Shown here: positions 16,981-22,839 of the stretch, one piece after another
How the letters are laid out: every line of letters starts with the position of its first letter
Position numbering within the stretch: the first letter of the stretch is position 1
From: Lentisphaerota bacterium
GTDB lineage: Bacteria > Verrucomicrobiota > Kiritimatiellia > RFP12 > UBA3636
Reading direction: 5' to 3'
NCBI GenBank assembly: GCA_012511845.1
Contig: JAAZFF010000243.1
Coordinates: 1-22,839 of the forward strand
Length of the DNA: 22,839 nucleotides
Made by a program: the position numbers and the translations under genes
Notes under the pieces: generated by a model
What the model was told of the DNA's origin: nothing
The model's database searches: none
Seen by the model: the letters and a program-made list of their open reading frames with translations, nothing else

Positions 16981-17520
16981 ATGCACCCTTTCCTGATGCT
17001 GGCAATACTCGTTGCGCTGACTTTTGTACCCGGACTTGAACTCCGAGCTTCAATTCCTGTTGCTTTCTTTACACCGATTTTTAGAGACGAGTGGTCTTTG
17101 TACCTTATGATTGCTCTTTGTTTTGTTGCAAATATTGCCGTTGGTGTAATCACATTCTGGCTGATGCGCCCCGTAGAACAGTTGTTACGTAAATGGGAGT
17201 GGTTCGAACGCAATCTTTGGCCTCGCATTGCACGGGGACAGGAAAAGCTTCACCCGTATGTGGAAAAATACGGTGAATGGGGTCTGGCTCTTTTTATCGG
17301 CATACCTCTCCCGGGTACAGGCAGCTATACCGGTGGTTTCGGAGCGTATCTCCTGGGCTTTGATCGTCGACGCTTCTGGATCGCAAATGCTCTTGGGGTT
17401 GCCATTGCATGCATAGCTGTAACAGCTCTCTGTTTGTTGATAGATCAGGGCTTCGTTGCAGAAGAGAGCTTGCTGCGAAAAGTTTTCCTAAAAAACATTA
17501 GCCCGCCGGGACTGGAATAA
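16981..17520 (+). CDS. Small multidrug-export family membrane protein
   Basis: 179 residues from ATG 16981. An upstream in-frame ATG at 16897 would add a Cys-rich stretch foreign to the family and overlap the putative promoter, so 16981 is preferred; it has AGAAAG about 9 bases upstream. The protein has four or so hydrophobic segments: the start (PFLMLAILVALTFVPG), LYLMIALCFVANIAVGVITFWLM, the GLALFIGIPLPGTGSYTGGFGAYLLG region and WIANALGVAIACIAVTALCLLI. ELRASIPVAFF and the IPLPGTGSYTGG motif are hallmarks of the putative small multidrug export family (Sm_multidrug_ex). Actual substrate and role are poorly known for the family. It has its own likely promoter and no close partner gene. Confidence 0.82.
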   Translation: MHPFLMLAILVALTFVPGLELRASIPVAFFTPIFRDEWSLYLMIALCFVANIAVGVITFWLMRPVEQLLRKWEWFERNLWPRIARGQEKLHPYVEKYGEWGLALFIGIPLPGTGSYTGGFGAYLLGFDRRRFWIANALGVAIACIAVTALCLLIDQGFVAEESLLRKVFLKNISPPGLE

Positions 17521-17725
17521 CATTTGATATCCGGACTGCAGTCAGGAAGGGCATTCAGTTTAAATATGAAAAACTTTTCATAATCTTATTGACAATTCTC
17601 CCTGATTATGACAGATTCATGGTGACTTCTGGATTATTTTTACTATATTGCCGGTGAGAAAGTAGCTGTTAAAAGCTGTCGCTGGAAGAATTTTCGCAGA
17701 TTAACTTGTCGGAGGAAACTCAACG

Positions 17726-18537
17726 ATGAAAAATACAACAAAATATGCCGTTTTAACGCACGTTTTTGCATTGCTTCTTGTGACGGGAATGGTTGTTCAT
17801 GCTAAAACAATTAACTTTACCGAGGAAGAAAGGTACGAACATGGCAAAGAATTGAGAAAATGCAGCCCCTACGATGGTTTCGATTGGACTGCAGATCCAG
17901 GTACGCCGTACATCGTCTCTACAACGACTGGTGGTTTTGTTTCAACGTATCGCGGTAAAGATCAATACAGCAACAATGCCCGTTACAAGATGCCAATAGA
18001 AGTTGGATACAAGAAACCTCTGACTGCTCATGTTGATTTTAGATTTTGGGGTCTGTATGTAGTTGAAAGACCGGTTGAGAGCGGCAAGCGCCAGACAGTC
18101 ATTGAACTGAATTTTGGTGATATCGGCAGTATCTATGACCGGAAGATTGGAGTAACATTAGGGACGGTGGAGTACGGGCAGGATGGCAAATATCACACTC
18201 AGTTGAGGCCAAGCGCCGGTACGCCTCAAGCCCATATCCTTCCGGAAAAATTCGGCCTAACGGAAGAGGGGAATGAGTGGAGTGATTTGATGCGTCTTGA
18301 AATTAAAGCGCACGTGGGTGAAGATGGAATGACGCCTTTTACCGTAACCCTGACCAATCTTGATACAGAAGAAGAGGTTTACTCGCTCAATCACAGTGCC
18401 AATCTGGCAGGAGTTGATGAGGTCGGTCTGGGTATAAGGGCCCCTCATGCAGGACTGATCTGGGGACAACTTTGCAGGTCTACAACTTTTATATAGAAGA
18501 TCCCCCTCCGCTGTCTACTATCGTAGTCGTAAAGTAG
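17726..18537 (+). CDS. Secreted protein of unknown function, probable frameshift at the 3' end
   Basis: As written the frame ends at TAG 18494-18496 (256 residues). A Sec signal peptide ends at about VVHA (residue 26), and the ATG has GGAGGAAA about 10 bases upstream. The mature part is soluble and beta-rich (PLTAHVDFRFWGLYVVE, QTVIELNFGDIGSIYD, MTPFTVTLTNLDTEEEVYSL), and I do not recognise a family. The last eight residues (LCRSTTFI) look out of character. The -1 frame from about 18475 reads QVYNFYIEDPPPLSTIVVVK and stops at TAG 18535-18537, a more natural continuation: strand, then a Pro-rich end. One missing base near the TTT at 18471-18473 would join them. Confidence is good that a gene exists and moderate for the longer end. 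There is no close partner gene. Confidence 0.65.
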
Positions 18538-18605
18538 TCTTTAAACGGCAGTGACATAGTATCGTAATCAGGATATATATCTAAAGATGATTTCAAATAT
18601 ACACA

Positions 18606-18645
18606 AGACCCGACAGATATGCCTATCGGGTCTGTTTTGTCGTTT
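18606..18645 (+). terminator. Intrinsic terminator before tRNA-His
   Basis: AGACCCGA (18606-18613) pairs with TCGGGTCT (18626-18633) around a 12-base loop and is followed by a T-rich run (GTTTTGTCGTTT). It probably ends transcription from the secreted-protein gene at 17726. Confidence 0.75.
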
Positions 18646-18667
18646 CTTGTTTATATTTTTTTTATTC

Positions 18668-18697
18668 TTGCACCAAATCGCCGGATTATGATAGTAT
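18668..18697 (+). promoter_or_regulatory. Putative promoter for tRNA-His
   Basis: TTGCAC (18668-18673) and TAGTAT (18692-18697), 18 bases apart, about 22 bases before the tRNA 5' end and just after the terminator. An overlapping TATGAT is badly spaced. Confidence 0.35.
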
Positions 18698-18718
18698 CCG
18701 AACCGCCTTCAAAGTTAT

Positions 18719-18796
18719 GGCGGAAATAGCTCAGTTGGTTAGAGCGTCAGATTGTGGTTCTGAATGTCGCGGGTTCGAATCCCGTTTTCCGCCCCA
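18719..18796 (+). tRNA. tRNA-His (anticodon GTG)
   Basis: A full cloverleaf with the extra G-1 (18719) opposite C73, the histidine identity element. Acceptor GCGGAAA (18720-18726) pairs with TTTCCGC (18786-18792); the anticodon stem is TCAGA/TCTGA with loop TTGTGGT (anticodon GTG); the T arm is GCGGG-TTCGAAT-CCCGT. CCA is encoded. It decodes CAC and CAT. Confidence 0.97.
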
Positions 18797-18819
18797 TTTT
18801 GAGTTTTCCATCTCAAAAT
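18796..18819. repeat. Hairpin directly behind tRNA-His
   Basis: ATTTTGAG (18796-18803) and CTCAAAAT (18812-18819) are a perfect 8-base inverted repeat around an 8-base loop, starting on the last base of the encoded CCA. It lies between two convergent genes (tRNA-His and the minus-strand mannosidase). It is AT-rich with no T-run on either strand, so it could be a 3' processing stem or a weak bidirectional terminator. Confidence 0.4.
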
Positions 18820-18863
18820 AAGGCGTTCTTCTCTACGAATCTATGTTGTTGATGTTCAACGTC

Positions 18864-21776
18864 CTATTCGAATTTAACCCTGAATGAGGCGATTGATTTT
18901 GAGGCTATATCGATCATAACCCAGTTTTCTCCGTATTCGATAACTGAAGCTGTGTTCCCATCAGGGCGTTCCAGCAAATCAACGGACTCAACGTCAGCAA
19001 GTTTACCAAGCAGAGGGCTGAATTCGATTTTCGGTGAATTATTCTTCTGTTGCGCATTATGGCATCTGAATATAAAACTTTTTCCGTCTTCGGCGCGTTT
19101 AAAGCAATCGAATACTATCCCTTCGCCTTTATGACGTATAAACGATGATTCGCTTGGCCATGAGCCTTCATGTACACTCGTACCTACAACGAAGAGGGGG
19201 TGGTTGAATGCCTGCCCGACTTCTGAAGCCGCAGCATGATTCATGTTGGAAGGAACGATTTTGATGAGCAAAGCCGCTTTATGTGCTCCTAATTCAGGGA
19301 ATGGATCGGGGTCATATGCAGAGCGTATAAGGTTTACACGCATAGCTCCGCCATCAACAGCATGACCGTATTTGCAGTCGTTGCCCACAAGCAGGGAGAC
19401 CGGCTCCTTTGTTGCTTCCAACATCGCCCATCGCAGGGCAGGTTCTTCCCGATCTGTTTTTATCTGACGCGACAATTCTCCAAAGGGAATTTCATAGACA
19501 GGTGTAGCATCCTGCAAAACTGTACCGACAACAAATCTCAGGTTGGGGATTCCGTTTTCATGTGAACCGACTTCAAGCCAGTCAGCATAGAAGTCAATAC
19601 CCAGAGCTGTTTCGCCCGCATTGAGAGTGTACACAAATTTCACACGAGAATTTTCAATTTTATATTCAACCTCAACGGAAACAGCAAAAGGACCGCTCAG
19701 CCCTTCTCTTATTGTTGTAATGGTCGGCATTACGGTTTTACGTGCCGCATATATACTCCAGGCAGTATGACCTCCCGGGTGTTCTACAGCATATTCAGGT
19801 CCGATACCGATTGCAGGGTCAACCATTTCGAAGTTGTTGACTTTATCGAAAAACGATACTATTCGTCCTGTTTCACTGTTGAAACGTACTGAAATCTTAT
19901 CATTTTCCATTCCCATTATGAGCCGCTCGTTCGTCATGTAAGAGCAATGATAGGGAGGCGTAGTGAATCGGGCAAAGATAGCGGATTCATCTTTTCCTGA
20001 CTCGGAGCTTTCCGGGTTGCCTTCGATGAAGGCTATAGCAGTGTATCCTATGGACGGCACGGTTACTCGCACACGATATCTCTGATACAAATGCCCCCAT
20101 TGATGACCCAACCCTGTAAATTGCGTTTTTAATACCTTGCCGTCTTTGTCTACAGCATGGAATCTTTCTTCACGGAAAGCAGCAGCAGTTTCCCACACAT
20201 CCCGATCCCAGAGCATGAACTCAATATATTCAGTTCTGTCTGTAGCAGTTGTGTTGAAAACAACGAATGGACGGACAGCGGACAGTCCGTGCCAGTGTGC
20301 TGATCCGAAAGAGCCTTCTACAGCTCCGATACCTACGCCGCCGCCGAAGCCGTCAACAGCAAAGAGTGCTTCCTCTTTCAGGGGAGCGGCATCGCCGGCA
20401 TCAACAAAGTTTGTTGATACATTTTCTGCCAATGCTCTCAATGCACGTTGTGTTGCCGTGGATGTGAAAGCCATGGTTGTCTGGAACTGTCCATGACAAT
20501 ATAGCCTGGTATCTCGAACACATGATCCGGGTAAAATATCGTGAAAGTGTGAAAAAAGAACGCGCTGCCAGCTTTCATCGAATTCTTTCTCGAAATCATC
20601 GCACAAAGATACAGGCGTACCGGTTGCACATGCCAATGCTGAGGTAATTTCAACATCGAGCATCCGATTCTCGCCAATTCTGTTATTGCGTTTTATAAGT
20701 GCCTGCGTTGTATAGCAACCTGTCAGCTCTGTATTCAACTCGCCTTCAAGCACAGGCAAATCAGAAGCCAGTTTCTCAAATTCGCTGAAGAAAGCGCGTG
20801 TAGTTGAAAATACGAGTGTGGGGTAAACAGACCATGAATTCATTTCTTTAAGCATCAGAAGATCGCGGCGGGTCGGTCCGCCGCCATGGTCACCGACACC
20901 GTACACTATTTGCGTTACTTTTATGCCGTGGTTTTCTTCCATCGATTTTGCAATATTAAAAATAACTCCAGGCTCGATCATGGAGTTGTATCCCACTCGC
21001 TGGTCATTTTTAACGAGCACCTTGGAGCCGTCCGTTCCAACCCACCAGAAGGCTTCCGGTACCGGCTGTTTCTCATATCCGGGACGGTGCATGTACACAC
21101 TGTTTACTCCACCCTGCACAAGATAATTCGGCACCGTTGCAGCATGACCGAATGAGTCAGGCACCCAGCATATGGGGACATCTTCCGGAGAAAGATCGAA
21201 GTGCTTTTTCATATAGCTGCGTGTCTGCAGCAAGTGGCGGACAAGTGCTTCCCCGGAAGCAAGGTTCATATCGTTTTCAACCCAGTGCGATGCAGTTACT
21301 TCCCATCTCCCTTCTTTTATTTTTTGTGCTATTTTCTCAAAGAGGGAGGGGTCAAATTGACGGGCAATTTCGTATACGCTTGCCTGCGACTGTGAAAATT
21401 TAAAATCAGGGAATTCGTCCATCAAAGCCAGTACCGTGCGGAATGTGTCGAGCGTGGATATTACTGTTTCCGGCCAACCCCACATCCAGTTCATGTCTAT
21501 ATGTGCATGACCTACGCAGTGAATTTTAAAAGTTTTTGCAACTTTTGAAAACGGTGTCAAAATGGCTTCAACTTCCTCAACAAGTGTAGCTACAGGAGTG
21601 TTACCACAAGTATCGGTAATTTTGTTTTTTGCCTTTGTAAGAGCTTCCCCCCAGGAGGTGTTGTCTGGGTGACGTTCTCTCAACCATTCAGCCATACGGA
21701 TCTGGGAGCGAATCCTGACCCATGCAGCTTCCTCTTTTCTTGCCAGGTTTCTGCGCCATTTTTCTATTGTCTTCAT
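18864..21776 (-). CDS. GH38 alpha-mannosidase
   Basis: 970 residues, normal for GH38 retaining alpha-mannosidases. The catalytic domain has the zinc motif GHAHID (His90, His92, Asp94), the nucleophile motif WVPDSFGH (Asp207), and the conserved SHFHDILPGS around residue 410. C-terminal beta-sandwich regions follow (for example TPPYHCSYMTNERLIMG...NDKISVRFNSETGRIVSFFDK, and an ending IASFRVKFE). There is no signal peptide, so it acts in the cytoplasm on imported manno-oligosaccharides or glycan fragments. The start has AGGATG about 8 bases upstream. It lies 24 bases downstream of the mannitol-dehydrogenase family gene on the same strand and is probably co-transcribed with it. The stop is a natural TAG. 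Confidence 0.92.
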   Translation of the reverse strand: MKTIEKWRRNLARKEEAAWVRIRSQIRMAEWLRERHPDNTSWGEALTKAKNKITDTCGNTPVATLVEEVEAILTPFSKVAKTFKIHCVGHAHIDMNWMWGWPETVISTLDTFRTVLALMDEFPDFKFSQSQASVYEIARQFDPSLFEKIAQKIKEGRWEVTASHWVENDMNLASGEALVRHLLQTRSYMKKHFDLSPEDVPICWVPDSFGHAATVPNYLVQGGVNSVYMHRPGYEKQPVPEAFWWVGTDGSKVLVKNDQRVGYNSMIEPGVIFNIAKSMEENHGIKVTQIVYGVGDHGGGPTRRDLLMLKEMNSWSVYPTLVFSTTRAFFSEFEKLASDLPVLEGELNTELTGCYTTQALIKRNNRIGENRMLDVEITSALACATGTPVSLCDDFEKEFDESWQRVLFSHFHDILPGSCVRDTRLYCHGQFQTTMAFTSTATQRALRALAENVSTNFVDAGDAAPLKEEALFAVDGFGGGVGIGAVEGSFGSAHWHGLSAVRPFVVFNTTATDRTEYIEFMLWDRDVWETAAAFREERFHAVDKDGKVLKTQFTGLGHQWGHLYQRYRVRVTVPSIGYTAIAFIEGNPESSESGKDESAIFARFTTPPYHCSYMTNERLIMGMENDKISVRFNSETGRIVSFFDKVNNFEMVDPAIGIGPEYAVEHPGGHTAWSIYAARKTVMPTITTIREGLSGPFAVSVEVEYKIENSRVKFVYTLNAGETALGIDFYADWLEVGSHENGIPNLRFVVGTVLQDATPVYEIPFGELSRQIKTDREEPALRWAMLEATKEPVSLLVGNDCKYGHAVDGGAMRVNLIRSAYDPDPFPELGAHKAALLIKIVPSNMNHAAASEVGQAFNHPLFVVGTSVHEGSWPSESSFIRHKGEGIVFDCFKRAEDGKSFIFRCHNAQQKNNSPKIEFSPLLGKLADVESVDLLERPDGNTASVIEYGENWVMIDIASKSIASFRVKFE

Positions 21777-21800
21777 CTTGCATCCTGTTTTGGTTTGTTA

Positions 21801-22839
21801 TTATAAATTTTTAATGTTAATTAAATTCTTTATTTCTGAAACTATCTTTTGATTATTTTCAACATCATTCCACAATGTGTTGAGGATGATCGATGGTTCC
21901 ACATTTTCCTCCTGCGCCAGAATTCTGATTGCAGCTGCTGCTCCATGAGCGTAATGTTGCGGAGTGATACCATTTTCAAGACACAAACGCATAGCTCCGG
22001 CAATTCTGTCGTCCCACGCAAGCTTGCGCCTTATATCGCGTGTTACACGAATTATGCTGTCTCTAAGATATGGGTTCACCATCCGCTTGATAAGATCTTC
22101 TGCATATAGTTCGAATCCTGCGGAAGTGAAAAGCGGGTCCAAGCCTTTATATTTTTTGCACAATGCTCCGCCTGATTCGTACAAAAATGCCCGGCGGACA
22201 AACTCTATGGTATTTTTGAAGCTGCCGGCATCGGACATCAGTCCGGCACCCTTTTCCCTGAGCAGAAAGCCCAGCAAGGCGTGAGCTGCATTGTGTCCGT
22301 ACAGTTTTGCCTCCTCAAAGGGAAGTAAATCTTCCTTTTCCTCGAATACCTTTATACCGCGTACAAAACCCTTGAGCTTGATTTTTGAAATCAGTATTTT
22401 GTTGAAGCTTTCAACAAGAAAGGCACTGCATGTGCCGGGAGCAATCTCAACAAGGTTCTGTTCCCGGATTTGAGCCTCGTCGGTCACGATTCCACTCATT
22501 TTACCTATTACTGTGTTGAGAACCTGAATCCCGGCAGCCGCTAACTGCTTTTTTCCCAACCGATTTTCAAGCCCTGATATCAATATTTCTGCTGCATGAT
22601 TATTGTTTTCTCCAGTATAAATAATAGTATCTGCAGAGGTGTTTTGGTTTGATTTAATACGAAATGCATCGCTTAAAATGCCCAGAACATTACCGGAATC
22701 ACCTTTATTATAGAAGTCAACACTCGGCAATGCTGTTGCAATTTCAGTTGCCCGGGCAACATGGTCGACCAGTTTTCTGCGATCTTCCGGATTCGTTGGA
22801 TTGTATATTTCAACAGGTCCCTCAGAGTAAGAGTCTATC
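21801..22839 (-). CDS. Mannitol-1-phosphate 5-dehydrogenase family protein (5' end outside window)
   Basis: At least 345 residues in a frame that stays open to the right edge, so the N-terminal Rossmann part with the nucleotide motif is missing; the in-frame TTG near 22730 is internal. The polyol-dehydrogenase catalytic signature K-x4-N-x2-H is seen in EEAKLYGHNAAHALLGF. Before it lies the substrate-domain stretch NLVEIAPGTCSAFLVESFN, and the C-terminal helical domain ends KNLINIKNL. MtlD-type enzymes interconvert mannitol-1-phosphate and fructose-6-phosphate with NAD; related members act on fructuronate/mannonate or other polyols, and the exact substrate cannot be fixed from this piece. It is upstream of and close to the GH38 mannosidase, suggesting one mannose-sugar catabolic operon. 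Confidence 0.75.
   Translation of the reverse strand, partial: IDSYSEGPVEIYNPTNPEDRRKLVDHVARATEIATALPSVDFYNKGDSGNVLGILSDAFRIKSNQNTSADTIIYTGENNNHAAEILISGLENRLGKKQLAAAGIQVLNTVIGKMSGIVTDEAQIREQNLVEIAPGTCSAFLVESFNKILISKIKLKGFVRGIKVFEEKEDLLPFEEAKLYGHNAAHALLGFLLREKGAGLMSDAGSFKNTIEFVRRAFLYESGGALCKKYKGLDPLFTSAGFELYAEDLIKRMVNPYLRDSIIRVTRDIRRKLAWDDRIAGAMRLCLENGITPQHYAHGAAAAIRILAQEENVEPSIILNTLWNDVENNQKIVSEIKNLINIKNL

Noticed and set aside
1..22839. CRISPR arrays, insertion sequences, phage genes, rRNA or toxin-antitoxin pairs
   Set aside because: No direct-repeat arrays, transposase motifs, terminal inverted repeats or phage-type proteins were seen on either strand.

Overview
The window is chromosomal DNA from a Gram-negative bacterium, most likely of the PVC superphylum (Kiritimatiellota or Lentisphaerota type). 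This is an inference from several features together: a large exported FAD-dependent oxidoreductase fused to autotransporter-associated beta-strand repeats, a GH38 alpha-mannosidase next to a mannitol/mannonate-type dehydrogenase, an OPX/BY-kinase export operon, and base composition that looks mid-40s % GC by eye (not computed). No phage, insertion sequence or CRISPR was seen.

Layout. Positions 1-2448 hold the end of a LysM protein, an SDR oxidoreductase resembling fructuronate/mannonate reductase, and serS. Positions 2544-7373 are one very long gene for a secreted double FAD-oxidoreductase. A tRNA-Ala(CGC) follows at 7450-7525, then a translation cluster rpmI-rplT-rpmE-prfA (7752-9828). Positions 9999-16866 form a polysaccharide export region: outer-membrane beta-barrel, terminator, BY-kinase co-polymerase (Wzc type), short OPX lipoprotein (Wza type), a membrane-anchored helical-repeat protein and an AsnB-like synthetase. 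A small multidrug-export family membrane protein (16981-17520), a secreted protein of unknown function (17726-18496 or 18537) and tRNA-His (18719-18796) follow. On the minus strand, a mannitol-dehydrogenase family gene (running off the right edge) and a GH38 alpha-mannosidase form an operon for mannose-type carbohydrate use.

The most striking observation is that several otherwise well-preserved genes are interrupted as written. serS has one in-frame TAG, the FAD-oxidoreductase gene has an in-frame TAG and an in-frame TAA, rplT needs a single -1 shift, and the 17726 gene probably needs one too. Two of these are essential housekeeping genes. All three stops are one transition (C to T or G to A) from a sensible codon, and both frameshifts look like one missing base. 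Normal terminal TAA, TAG and TGA codons elsewhere, and an intact RF1 gene in the window, argue against a changed genetic code. Consensus error or base damage is the leading explanation, with true decay or recoding as alternatives.

The second notable point is the AsnB-like protein of the export operon. It has an intact synthetase half, but its glutaminase half has lost the N-terminal cysteine and two other glutamine-site residues. It is therefore unlikely to use glutamine and may amidate or otherwise modify the exported polymer using free ammonia or another nucleophile.
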